DNA of 64,000 nucleotides from Lojkania enalia (lineage: Eukaryota > Ascomycota > Dothideomycetes > Pleosporales), in the NCBI GenBank assembly GCA_010094045.1, contig ML986683.1, positions 62,001-126,000 on the forward strand, in the 5' to 3' direction. Below the pieces are notes generated by a model. It was not told the origin of the DNA and did no database searches. It saw only the letters and a program-made list of their open reading frames with translations. Both the position numbers and the translations under genes were made by a program. The first letter of the stretch is position 1. The number at the start of each line of letters is the position of its first letter. Shown in pieces: positions 25,004 through 36,508 of this stretch.

Positions 25004-26526
25004 GCTGTATTCACACTTAGAATTGGACTAGCAGTTTAAATAAGACGACTCTTCCAGAAGGTTGAGGGTTATTTATGAACCGCATGTTGATAATTAATTT
25101 CCAAATAGCGTCATTCCACAAATGCATACTTTATGAGTAGATCAGCATTTGCTACGGTTCTACTGTAAGCTCAGGTCACGTGCCTGTCAGCTGTGCAGCC
25201 CTTGCCTAAGCAGTCTTATGTACTATATATTCTCCAGCCGTACCTTGACCGAGAGGTTAAGGGACCTCATCAATACATCTATCTATACCACCCTATACAG
25301 TCTCCACCCCTCCTGCTTACATCTATTATGACAAACGAATCCAATTGTTCATCGAGAGGAGGTTGTGTGGAGGTTGTGTGAGATTGTCCGCGCGCCCCGC
25401 ACTACGCCCTGCATGGCTAAAGATGTCACGGATTGAACCGCTGATCAATTATATGGCAGGTCATGTACTGTGTTGCAATCATATAACGTGAGCATTAATC
25501 TGACCAGCGAGAGATTTACCAAATAACATGACAGTGGTGGTAGAGGAGCCAAGAGAAAAATACGCTGCATCTACTTTCACGGTTAAAATGAAAACAACCA
25601 ATGACCACGATAATTGATAGCTACACAGTCAGCCGCGCTCGACGCTATTTTAGCTCTCGAGATATGTTCATTTTAAGCATTTAGCATCAACTTGCTTCCG
25701 CCTGCGAATAGTACCTATGACCCGCGACATCCTATACCTAGAGGCAGGATTGATCGCCACAACTTAGGTCGCCACAATTTAGATCGTCGCAACTCAATCC
25801 AGAGGCTCAACGTCCTAATTCAGATGTCTCTTAGGTATATATTCCTGTTATAAGCATGGGAAATCACATGAGGGAAATGGCACGTAAGCTGCGTGCTTAA
25901 AGACTACTACTCTCTGTCACGTCTAATAGGACACTGGCAAAATCAAGGGTGCTCCTGCTAAGAGTATGGCTCGTACGGAAGCATTAATCTTAGATAATAG
26001 GTATAAAATCTCAAATAAAAGCCCTAGCTGTAAAGGGCTAAAGAATCAATTGACTAGCCTCTGACCTTCAGCGGATTTTGGCACTGATACCGCTAAGTAG
26101 GGAGGTGTCCAATCAGTGGTGATAGAGGCATGTACAAGGAAAATATACAAGGCAAGATTGAATAGTATTAACACCGAGACTAGGAGTCATCGAGAAGCCC
26201 TTGGGGTTGAAGTGTGTGCTAGAAACGAATTACTAACCAGGGAGAAGAGGGCGCCCAATCTAGGCTGACGCTAGACCTCTCCCGCACCTATCGAACAATG
26301 TTTATCATTCTATCCTAGTGTGAGAAGTAGTCAAAGTTATCATGACGCCCAAGGCTTATAAATTCTTATTGTCAATGAGTGATATGATCACACAATTTAC
26401 GCTGTGTAAGTTATATACTGAAGTCAAAAAGTTTTAAACATGCATCACCGCATTGAGCTTCGCTACTCTATGAATTTTAGGATTATTATAACCATGCACC
26501 CTTTATAGTCCTCATTTAAAGCAACT
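25004..26526. other. AT-rich gene-poor region
   Basis: No coding content recognised. Contains a short tandem repeat (25752-25798) and many stop codons in all frames. Confidence 0.45.
25752..25798. repeat. three degenerate copies of a ~15-bp repeat
   Basis: Units read roughly ATCGCCACAACTTAG, GTCGCCACAATTTAG and ATCGTCGCAACTCAA. Differences are mostly C/T transitions. Confidence 0.55.
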
Positions 26527-26777
26527 ATGCCCATCGCATCATCCGACAAATCCAAGCCTTACATCCCGCTGGCCGGTCTTTGCCACTGACAGCTACTCCA
26601 ACCACGACGAGGCAACAGTGATATGCTTCTGCGGTGCGGTCCGGTTCGGGTTTCCTACCAAGGTACCCAGTCTCGTTTCAGGATTCAATCACATCTGCAA
26701 CTGCACTGATTGTCGCAAAATTCATTCGTCAATGTTCGGCTCGAATTTGTTATGCGTGACGAGTACTTGAAATTGTG
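26527..26777 (+). pseudogene. GFA/CENP-V-domain protein fragment
   Basis: GFA-type proteins bind zinc with CxC and CxxC/CxCxxC cysteine motifs and are annotated as glutathione-dependent formaldehyde-activating enzyme-like. ATG at 26527 begins a leader that stops after 20 codons. A second frame then shows ATVICFCGAVRFGFPTKVP and HICNCTDCRKIHSSMFGSN, the two zinc-ligand blocks. A further frame shift leads into VMRDEYLKL. The remainder of the domain is missing: the sequence passes directly into carboxypeptidase-like DNA at about 26778. This is a truncated, multiply frameshifted relic. Confidence 0.7.
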
Positions 26778-26945
26778 GTGGTAGGGGAATCTTGTCTCGG
26801 GGAGAGATATGAGGCACTGAATTGATTCTACGAAGGAAGACAAGAGGGCGACCTTATATGTCCAATCACCAGAGCGATATCGGGATCAGGTTATCCCCTT
26901 CCGATATCCTGCGGCAACTCTGCCGTAGTATATCGTTTTAGAAGT
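26778..26945 (-). pseudogene. second serine carboxypeptidase (S10) fragment
   Basis: About 160 bp resemble the catalytic-region part of the S10 relic near 21035-21200, in the same orientation. Both contain the stretch around GGGGAATCTTGTCTC, the following GATGAGGAACTGAA-like block and matching downstream text. In the same minus-strand frame one reads QFSASYLSPRQDSPTTT here and QFSSSSSSLRQDSPLTTT there. Only this segment is present, abutting the GFA fragment. It is likely a duplicated scrap rather than a separate gene. Confidence 0.6.
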
Positions 26946-28162
26946 ACAACGGAAGTCGCTGTCACTACAGCCACCGTCTTAGCCTCCTAGAGATATCTGG
27001 TCACAGAAACACTTGAGAGGGAAGGAAGGGTTGAGCAGATTTAGTCAGAGTAAGACGACCACGACTAGAAATGCGATGACGAACTAGTTTGGTAGAGATT
27101 GTGGAAGCTTGATGTACAGGATCGGATCAAGTAAGGGCCATTTCTTTCGCTCTACGTATGCGCGATGGGCCTGCTGGCTCTAACATAGTATTTAATCATC
27201 ACACATACTAACTGCGATATAAGGGTTTCCCTGAGTATTTTGCGCACCGGTACAGTAAACAACTTCAATTTGCAAGAGACTATCATAAAGCCTGATGTTG
27301 AGTAATTCGTTAAAGATTGAGTATCACGGCTGAGTGGTGCAGCTGGTGTGTGAAGTAGGTTCAGGGTTCCTTCTTTAGATGAAATGACGCAGGCCGTCAA
27401 GATTTTGGATTTGATAGTTCTAAGTCACTAGCCTAGCCTTGAATCTATGCCTGAAGCCTTTAGATACATGAACAGTACATTCGATTGAGGCACAGTGCTT
27501 CTCGCTGGGTACTTCAAAAATACTCTGGTAATTGAATTTAGTTCTTACAATAAGCCTTGCCTACCTCATGTGATTTAGAAGGGAATAGTTGGAACTAGGA
27601 GGTTAATCCTGGCCCTTGACTAGCATCTGATCGCGTTACCAAGCCGATATCAGTCGTAGCAGATCTATCGGAGAATAGTCACAGTGGTAATGTCTATTCT
27701 TGGTACAAAGTATGCCTACACGGTGCAGAGAAACTTCTTGGCATGGAGCTGATACGACGTTTTCCAGCGCTTATCCTTTTGCTGCCTAGAAGGTCATTTG
27801 TCCATCCACGCTGCGTATAGTCGTGTTGCCTTGTATGCATCTTGACTTTGCTTTCAATCGTCGAATGTTTAATGGTCGAGGGCGGGGCTGCGAATTCCTA
27901 AGCGCTCATCTGAAAACCAGATGATGCGCTAACCCTAACTTGGTTTAGTGGCGCTTATTCGTAACAGGAGATGAGACGTCAAGGTGGCGTAGGCGGTTAC
28001 AACTTCATCAGGTTATTGCCGTCGTTGAAATTCATACCATTAGTTCTCATTAAAGGGTCTTATCCCAACAGTCACTCAAACTTGACATTCGACTGTCTCA
28101 GTCTAGCAATATGATATTGACTCAAACCGAGCCAAAGCCACTCGTGGACGACTCAACATCCT
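26946..28162. other. AT-rich gene-poor region
   Basis: No recognisable coding content apart from very short frames. Confidence 0.4.
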
Positions 28163-28643
28163 ATGAGCCAATACACCTCCCGAATCCGACATTGGTGACC
28201 TCCTAGAGAACGAAAACCTGCCATGCTCCGTCCAGCCTACATCATCTGCCCCTGAGCCGGGTTGGACCATCGTTAAATGCGCGTCATCGGGACATGTGAT
28301 CACCCTACATGGTCGCCAAATTATCCCTGCTCCAGTAGGCGGCCCTGGGTATATCCGCTGGGAGTGCGTGGATAATAATGGTTGGCTGGGCTTCCGAGAT
28401 CAAGGCTCCCACAGATTTCTAGGTCATGATCTCTGAGGCGATCTTGTCTGCGATGCGAAGCACCATCTAGGATGGGAGAATTTTTGCGTCAGATCTACGC
28501 GGAAAGGAGCCTATGTTCTGCTTATGACACATTGGTATAAGTTGGTGCCCGTGGGGAAGAGGATGGATCAAGGGACTAAAAAGTTGTTGAAGATCCAGAA
28601 TGGACAATCGGATGGAACTCTCTGGGAATTCACCGAGGTTTAG
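28163..28643 (+). pseudogene. member of an unnamed fungal beta-trefoil/fascin-like family, broken by TGA
   Basis: One frame from about 28200 to the TAG at 28643 reads as a compact domain rich in Gly and Trp. Blocks include GHVITLHGRQIIPAPVGGPG, YIRWECVDNNGWLGF, HRFLGHDL, YVLLMTHWYKLVPVGK and SDGTLWEFTEV. Fungal proteins with these blocks are common hypothetical proteins of trefoil/fascin-like appearance; that fold is my inference. A single TGA (28435-28437) follows GHDL where Arg or a similar residue is expected, as CGA to TGA would give. The nearest ATG (28163) is in another frame, so a frameshift near 28195 is also needed. Function unknown. Confidence 0.6.
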
Positions 28644-29227
28644 GCCCTATAACCTCCAATTAATTATGAGCATTAGAACGAGAGGGATAGCCAGGGTTTG
28701 CTTCTTTCAAGTAGCCAGAACTTAAATGAAAGCATTCACGTGCTTCTGGATCCTGGAGATACGTCGGCGTTGGGAGAATAATGGGCCAGCGCCCAAGGTT
28801 TAACGGAATATGGGGGTATGATGTAGTATGGCCTCGGATAATCAACAAGGCTTTATGATGCCAGTTTTTAATCTCTATTATTGCACGTTAGGGAGCGACT
28901 GCATGCTTCTTGTATTCTCCGAACCATACTACCTTTCACGGACTTAATGAGTAGTCTGAGTACAATTAATTTGGACATAGTATGGTAGGTTCATTTCCGG
29001 AATTATTTCTCGTAGTCCCAAAAAGAAAGGTCATCGATTCGCTTCTGTACGGGACCACATGTTCGGAATGCAGCTTCTTACCCACCTAATTTAGAAAACG
29101 ACCTAATTATACAGATGCCTACTCGAAACGGTGCAATGCTTGAGTTTTCGCATCTATACTTTCTGTCAGCTGTTTCCAAAGCTCCAGTCATCTTGTCGGA
29201 CTCGATTCATACAAATTACTTATCAAA
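28644..29227. other. AT-rich spacer
   Basis: No coding content recognised. Confidence 0.4.
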
Positions 29228-30127
29228 ATGTGGACGGCAAGTAAATTAGTTGTCTTAATAGGCTTCTCATTTGTAATAATTTTCACTATTGCAGACTATA
29301 ACTTGGTATGTCAGAATGAATTAGGATTCCATAATCGAATCCCTTAGTTTCTCTAACGATTAAATCTAGGATTTCCCATTCGTCGGACAGGGTCCACCTG
29401 GCAACGATACTGCTGAATGCATTGATTTTTATGCACAAGTGATGGAAGTGGTACATTGACTCTTTTATGAAATAACCTATTTTTTTTTCACAATGAGTAG
29501 GCTGGTCAACTTACACAGGACAATAGCCAAACTACCTATTCAGTCGGTTGTGCAAGAGACCCTCGCGCAGAGTGGGGAAACCTGCCCGACTTCATTTAAA
29601 CCAAGGTTATTCGGCTGAAAAGCTAGTCCAATCCGCTCATCTCGCAAAAGGAGTGCGTATACTTATCCTTTCAGCTCTCGATATGAAATACAGTGATCCA
29701 CCTATGGTGTGAGTCCACAACACATGCTTTGTACTTCAAATACTAATGAGCGTTTATTCAGCTCCACACACACACCACATGCACATTCATCGGCCTTCCA
29801 GCCACATCCGCATCTTGCGAGATGACAAACACGAGCCGAATACGCTCCTCATCCTTCGGCTACGAGCACCACTTTACCGTCCCAGCAGAGATCAACGTCT
29901 GGAATATTCTATCGGTCACAATAAGTATACTCGATGGTGCCATGTCTCCGAGTGCAACCGCTTCCTCACAGCCGAATCAACGTAGTAAATCAGGTGCTAT
30001 CATTAATGCACCAACGGTGACGCTAACGAGCACAACAGAGTTAGCGGAATCAGCTTCTGTTAGTAGTGTGGCGAGTTCGGGGGAGACACAGCAGACTGCT
30101 TCCGTGGCGATGCCGCTGTTTCTGTGA
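29228..30127 (+). pseudogene. secreted Ser/Thr-rich (GPI-type) protein relic; first exons still encode an 85-aa secreted peptide
   Basis: ATG at 29228 gives a signal-peptide-like N-terminus (MWTASKLVVLIGFSFVIIF). Two clean phase-0 introns (29306..29369, 29451..29500) lead into AGQLTQDNSQTTYSVGCARDPRAEWGNLPDFI, then TAA at 29597-29599. Downstream the same protein seems to continue with further stops, an intron (GTGAGT...CAG, about 29709-29761), and CTFIGLPATSASCEMTNTSR, AEINVWNILSVTISILDGA and a Ser/Thr-rich tail ending at 30127. That order suits a wall or GPI-anchored protein. TAA after DFI is likely a former CAA codon. The 85-aa product could still be made and secreted. Family name unknown. 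Confidence 0.5.
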
Positions 30128-31347
30128 GCAGGGCTCACTACTGGGATTGTTATAGGTATATAACTATTCGTTCTTTTCTCTTGTATTTATCCATGATATA
30201 ATGGTGAGACTCGTTCTAGTCCGATGGCGCGGGCTAAGTGATGGACATAATGTCAAAAAACCGTAAATAAGTAGCCCTTTATTGCCGATCCATGGCGATC
30301 GAATTTAATAATTCGGCCACTTTGATGTCAGAAAGGCGAAAAACTAAATCACGAAAGTATTGCCGAGAGGCTACTGGAGAGTTAATGAGAACCATTGAGA
30401 ACCAAAAGAAGAAGGGCCTACAGTGTTCTCTAGTTCTATAGAAAGGAATATCGAGGCTTAACTCCCTGTCGATATCGAAGGAATCTCGGAAAACATGGAA
30501 AGAATTAGCCATCAGGTGTAGAAGGGTTAGAACAATTCGCATCCATATAAACAATCGCGAGACGCTCAAATAGCGATATACTGCCGCTGGCCCTAACGGT
30601 TGCCTGGGTGTGTATATGCGATCAACCGACATTCCTCGTGCGTTCTAAAAGAAGTAGAATTCGACGCTCAATGCGCTGCAAAACTTTCACAACTCTCCAC
30701 AAATATCGTCAACACCGCTGATCGACATCCAACGTCTGTGAAATCGGACGTTAGTTCTCAGTGTCCTGCGAAGACAAGATTTGCTACAATTAAGTACTTG
30801 TCTAGAAATGTAGTTCTTTAGTTATGGGCAATAGGAACGGCGATGATATTTGTGCGCTTTAACGTTGAAAAGTCTCGTGTAGGATTGGATCTTACTTTAA
30901 TGTTGAGACAGTTTTGGAAAATTGCATACTTCCTCGCTAGCGATAGCACCGAAACTGTCCGCAATAGATATAAACTGCTCCCGTGAAGAAATAATAAATC
31001 TGTGGTCGATTGCAGCTGTCGTCGCAACAAGCTCCTGAGAATCACGGGGCGAAATCAAACATGGTAATGATCTTCATCACGTGATGAATGCGCGATTTAT
31101 TTTCAGGTATATTCTGTAAGGACTGTTTGATATCTATCCAAGTCACCTCCGCTTCCCTCATGCAATTGCCCTTACCGATACTATTTTGTCTAAGTTCTTC
31201 TTTACTGACATCAAACATATCAGGCTTTCCCATGCGCAATTCTCCCAAATTTAATCCTCTTCTATCCAGTTTCTTCCTCCCTAATCGTTCATTCTTGGGT
31301 CCTAACCTCTCATACTCGCTTCTGCCTCCACCAACACCGGTGAATTG
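30128..31347. other. region with an unplaced coding-like fragment
   Basis: On the minus strand, from about 31233, MGKPDMFDVSKEELRQNS..IHH can be joined by a 46-nt GTGATG...CAG intron to ELVATTAAIDHRFIISSREQFISIADSFGAIASEE. No family is recognised and no convincing end exists, so it is not called as a gene. A 16-bp CACGTG palindrome is at 31073-31088. Confidence 0.3.
31073..31088. promoter_or_regulatory. 16-bp perfect palindrome centred on CACGTG
   Basis: TTCATCACGTGATGAA is self-complementary and shares the core ATCACGTGAT with the palindrome at 10448. It lies 260 bp beyond the 3' end of the ENA-type ATPase gene and inside an unassigned coding-like stretch. Confidence 0.4.
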
Positions 31348-34300
31348 TCATTGAGGTGAGACACTAGTGGTGCTGACTACTGCGTCTGTAGCGCGTGTGT
31401 CCTTGGACTTTCCGCTCATAGGCCTTGATTCTAGGGTGTTACTAGTATTGATGCTGCCGCCGCTATTCGCGTCAAAATTCCCCCCTTCCAAGCTTGCGAC
31501 ACCAGAAATCTTAGCTTGACGGCGACGGAAGAAGACACGCTTGGCCCATTTCCAGCTTTCGCAACCGGTGAAGAATAATATGCTTTCCACGACGACGATA
31601 CCCCACTCCCATGATATGCCTGTGTGTTTGAAGACAGCATGGTTAATGACGGGGATATATAGTGTTGGAAAGATGGTGACGAAACCGGCAATGACGGCCC
31701 AAAATAGGAAGGGGTTGCGACGGCTGTCCTCCCACCACTGGTAGAAGACATAGTACCAATTATAGTTTTCACCCCTTGGGTGCTGGCGGAAGAATGAGCG
31801 ACGGAAGTTTACCATCTCCCAGGCTAGGAAAAGTGCGAACCAGGTAAGACAGACAAAGGTGGTCGCTCGCGCCCTAAATACGAGGTCACAATCTTCAGAA
31901 TAGGAATTGTTGCAATTTGATCCGAGGTTGCCGTCGCCGAAACCCCAAACCATAAGAACGAAGGAAGATATGCACAGAATCGACATCCAAACTCCGTATA
32001 CGACCATGTCGACAATAAGCTCAGTATCGAATACACCCGTCTTCAAGTCGTGCGGTGGGCGATCCATGATGTCTGGTACGGCAACTTCCATGCCGAGACC
32101 CATATCGGGCATGCCGCTAGTAGCCATGATAACCCAGAGAATTTGGACTGGAGCAAGAGGGAATACGGAATTTCCTGCAGCGTCCTTGAAGGCTAAGCCA
32201 ACAAGAAGAGTGCATGCCTGGGCAATATTCTCCGACAAGACGTGAAGGATGAAACGCTTAATGTTATCAAAAAGTCGACGACCTTCCTCGACGGCATTTA
32301 AGATTGAAGCGAAGTTATCATCTGTGAGGATGATGTCTGATGCATCCTTGGCGACGTCGCTACCAGATTGGCCCATGGCAATACCTACATCTGCGCGTAC
32401 TAACGATGGAGAATCGTTAACGCCGTCTCCAGTCATTGCTGCAAAACGACCCCTACGATGTAAAGCCTCAATCATTCGGACCTTGGTGTGAGGGGTGCAG
32501 CGAGCGATGACGCGCGGCAGAACTGGTAAATTGTCGACTTCCTCATCACTAAGCTTGTCAAACTCCATAGCAGTCATTACCATGGCAGAGGACACGTCGG
32601 CAGCCAAATGTTCAAGCCGCTCAGGAATAATTCCGACCTGCTTGGCAATAGCAGTGGCTGTCCCTGGATGGTCTCCAGTAAGCATATGTACAGCAACGCT
32701 AGCGCGCGAACAAGCAGCAACAGCAGGAGCGGATTCCGGGCGTGGGGGGTCATAAAGGCCGATGAGTCCGCAGAAAGTAAGATTTTGTTCAACTTGCTTG
32801 CGCTCAACCTTGCTGTAGTCTGCGAGTTCTGGCTCGGTCCATTCGTAACTGGCAAGGCATAGTACACGGAGTCCTTGATTGGCCAAGAAGTCGACACTGT
32901 CATTGATCATAATCTTGTCCGCATCCGTTATTGGTTGAGCCCCTCCATTGTCGTCTTGGATATTGATGCACATTGGAAGGACCCTTTCGAGCGCACCCTT
33001 CGTGTAGACCCATCTTGAAACAAATTTTTCACGGCTAGCACTGTGTTTACCGTAGAGCACCGACATGCGTTTAGAATCGGAATCGAAAGGAAACTCAGCG
33101 AGGCACTGCCATTCACCAGTCTCGCTATCATCGTTTCCACCCACAAGTCGCTGGCGATTCCAATTGAACCTCGATGCAAAAACCTGAATGGCAATTTCTG
33201 TAGGGTCACCTCGAGCTTGCCATTGGCCTTCGTTCTGGGTGACATGGGCAACATTAGCCATAGAAGCAATATTCATGTAACGCTCAGTTGACGGGTGCTC
33301 GGTTACTACGGAACCCGATTGCAATTTGGACGGGTCTAGGGCGGTTTTCTCGGCATTCCGGTCGTAAGGAGGGCCGTCCTGGAAGGTGACTTCCCCCATA
33401 GTCGGATCAAATGGCTCTCTTGTAGTACCGACTGTAAAAGTGCCACGTCCGGCAATCCAAGCGGCTTTGGCGACCATACGGCCTTGAGTGAGGGTTCCCG
33501 TCTTGTCCGAGCAAATATTCGTTACAGCGCCAAGTGCCTCCAAACTATCGAGCTTTCGGACGATGACGTTTCGTTTGCTCATACGCTTGGTCCCGACCGC
33601 CATAGTTATAGTGAGGACGACAATCAGACTAGCTGGGATCATACTGAGGCCGGTTGCTACTCCGTAAATGACTACCTCATTCTTAGAGCTAAAACTATTC
33701 GCAGCTTCGACAATAAGAGCACAGACGCAGGCAATGAAGAATAGCAGAATGGCGAGCTTGGACAGTTTCCGCTGGAGAGGAGTACCAGTGTTGATGCCGA
33801 GGAAATGGCCGACGAAGTCGCCTCCGGTAAGGGCCCAAGCTTGGACGTAACGATGAAAGCCAGCAGTTCCGTCTTCTTTCCTCTTGACGGGGCGAACCTT
33901 GGATCCCTTCTTTTTCAAGGCCGCTGCAATTTGTCCGATTTCTGTTTGCATACCCTAGATATTAGGATGAGAAATTGTCTTCAAATACCATGAACGAAAA
34001 CTCACAGTAGCGACGACAACGCCCTTAGCGCGGCCCTTCGTGACAGTAGATGAACTGAAGGCAATGTTGAGCCTATCACCGGCTCCGACCTCTTTATCGA
34101 AGGTGCCATGGGATGTCTTAGCAACCGGAAGAGACTCTCCGGTCAGCAGAGCCTCATCGGTCTCCAAGTTGACGGCTTCAATCAATCTATGACAAAATTA
34201 GCGACGAAATAGAGAGATTGAATCTATAAAGCACTGGTTTGGTCTTGGAGACAGTTTTCATTGAGCGGCACCCAACTTACCTCAAATCAGCCGGTACAGT

Positions 34301-34828
34301 GTTTCCAGTGTTCAATTCCACGATATCGCCCGGTACGAGCTCACCAGTGGGCACTACCTGGGATTGGCCATTACGGATGACACGTGCAGTTGGCGATCCA
34401 AGGGCGCGAATGCTACTCAAGGTCTTCTCAGCGGAGAATTCCTGGAAAAAACCAACGACAATATTGAGAAGGATAACGAAGGTAATAACGCCCCCCTCAA
34501 TCCAAGACTTAATGGCAAAAGACGCAACCATAGCCATGATGAGAACCTTGTGATTGGTCAGAAATACTGAAGGTCAAATTAAGAAGGGGAGGCTAACCAA
34601 AGTCAGCGCATTTGCAACCTGGTGGACCAAGATGCGAAAAGGCTGCACTCCGGGCCCCTCATCGAGCTGGTTGGGCCCATACATGGCCTTCCTGCTCTTC
34701 GCCTCATCCACTGACAGACCCCCATCCTGAGTGACATTAAGCCTCCGGAGGATAGCCTCGAATGGCAAGGTATGGGCTGGATCCTCCAAGTCGTAGGCCA
34801 GAGGGGCCTTTTCGTTTTGCCCACCCAT
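31348..34828 (-). CDS. ENA1: ENA-type Na+(K+)-exporting P-type ATPase (P2D)
   Basis: Plasma-membrane pump that expels Na+ (and K+) at ATP cost, the main fungal salt-tolerance system at high pH. Exons on minus: 34828..34598, 34546..34281, 34186..34006 and 33954..31348; introns of 51, 94 and 51 nt close in frame to 1094 aa. Seen: N-terminal cation-ATPase domain (ILRRLNVTQDGGLS..); paired helices with EGGVITFVILLNIVVGFFQE; actuator motif TGES (181-184); phosphorylation site ICSDKTGTLTQGRMV with Asp376; hinge TGDGVNDSPSLVRADVGIAMG; and C-terminal membrane helices. TGDGVNDSPSL and the FPL-V-Q-L-type M5-M6 region suit fungal ENA pumps rather than SERCA. The 3' end of the ORF is Ser/Asn-rich. It is divergent from the Nha1-type antiporter, with multiple PacC-type sites between them. 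Confidence 0.94.
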
Positions 34829-36508
34829 AGTCGCTGCGGTATGGTTGGTTGTGGACCGTGCGCCAAGGTGGGGGAGACACTATCGATAAACAACCAAGTG
34901 CAAATAATGCAACGGCAACAGCAACAGCGGCAGAACGCCCCTCAGGCGCAAGACAGTCAAATCGTGGATTGAATTTCTTTGAATATATCTGCAGACCGGG
35001 TGATTGTCTTTATACGCGGGGCGGATCGTCCTCCACTTCGGCTGCAAACGGCAGTGGAGTGAGGGATACTGAGTATCGCCCACCGTTAGCGTTTACCGCG
35101 TATGCAAGTGTCTCTAAATCGTTTGGACCAGTGAACAAACCTGCAGCCATAGCACCAAACAAAAAAATCTTTCCTCATCTGCTCTTGGCCGGGGCAACGA
35201 ACTGGAGCATGTCGGGTCAAACGAACGTCTCGGCGATTGGCGAAGGGGCTTGGCAATCGAGCCCGATACATGGGCAGGTGCAGGCCGTCTGGGGGTGCTT
35301 GGCGGAGACGGGGGCAAGGCCGGTCGCCTTCGGTCAAGACCCGTCCAAGACTTGTCGGGTCCCATATGCTGGCGAAGCTGGCGTGCTGAATCACGATAGC
35401 ATGCTTGGCGGGGAGGAAGGAAGTCGTACGGAGCGGCGAGGGGGCTTGGCGGGCGGATTTCATTGGGCGAGACATGTGACGCCTAGCAACCTCCAAGTCT
35501 TTGCACGCCGCGTATCGTCGGCCACCAGTGCCTCAGGCGGACTTGGCCCAATGTAAGCATTCTGCCCTTCTCCTGGCACTTCTCTGTCCTCCCCTCGTGC
35601 CCTCTCAGCATGCAGACTGGCGCCGATAAGCTTCGTCAGTCCACCGCCGGTCAGTCATAGTCATATTAATCAATCGTAGGCCTAGCATGAGGGCCTCACA
35701 AAAGCTGCGCCCGCCCACCTCCCCACGCGCAGCCGGTATCCTCCTGGATAAATCGACCGCGAATTCATACACTGTATACATCATCAAACCCGCACAGGAC
35801 AGCATAGAGTGGTACCCCTTCGCGCCCAGTTGTGCTCCGACCCGCTGCTCCAAAACCCCCAATAGCTTGGCAGGCCATGCTGCTACCGATTCGAGGACGT
35901 ATCAAAGTGTCTGGAGTCATGGACACGGGCCCGTCAAATTGACGATCTTGATAATTTTGTCTAACCTGGCGCGCCCGGTGCCTGGCCTATCGACCTGCCA
36001 AGTCCTGCAGTGACGGGAACTCGAACAGCAGTCTTTCAGCGCCGCGTTTCGTTCTTTCGGAGGGTTTCAAAGGTAGGACATCACCGTTTCAGGGATCATA
36101 ATTGTCCTATTAGGCCCAAATGCCATTTCTCTGGGAGGCGGTTACTCAAACCAATTTCTCGTTTTTGAGGCCCAGTCGCCCTTGAGCAAGTGCGGGATCC
36201 AGTCTGGCACTGCCCTCATCCCTCTCCTTTCCGTCACCCCACACAACCCAAAAACACCTCATCGCCCGGCCAGCTTCCCTTCTTCTACGCTATATTGTAA
36301 ATAACGCACTCGTCTATTCGGCTGGTCCGGTAATTGCATGACGGTGTCTTTGGTTTCTTTGCCGCGCCATTCCTTCCCTTTTTATTCTTCTCTTCGTCCT
36401 CTTCGTTCCCTTCGTCCCAACGCACTTTTTATGGTACATATTTAGCACATTCCGTTCCCCTTTCATACGCCATCCCTCGCTCGCGCGAGCACCGACCGAT
36501 AGGAAACC
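34829..36508. promoter_or_regulatory. shared divergent promoter region of ENA-type ATPase and Nha1-type antiporter
   Basis: A 1.68 kb GC-richer interval between two head-to-head Na+-efflux genes. It holds nine GCCAAG hexamers on either strand (34862, 35184, 35249, 35298, 35404, 35445, 35542, 35866, 35997) and three GCCAGG (35572, 35965, 35981). GCCARG is the established PacC site of Aspergillus. Around one to three GCCARG sites would be expected by chance. An open frame of 235 codons (34849-35556, plus) looks like chance: low complexity, no family. Confidence 0.6.

Noticed and set aside
34849..35556. 235-codon plus-strand frame in the ENA/NHA1 intergenic region
   Set aside because: Low-complexity start, no family motif, and it begins inside the 5' leader of the divergent ENA-type gene. 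GC-rich DNA makes long chance frames likely.
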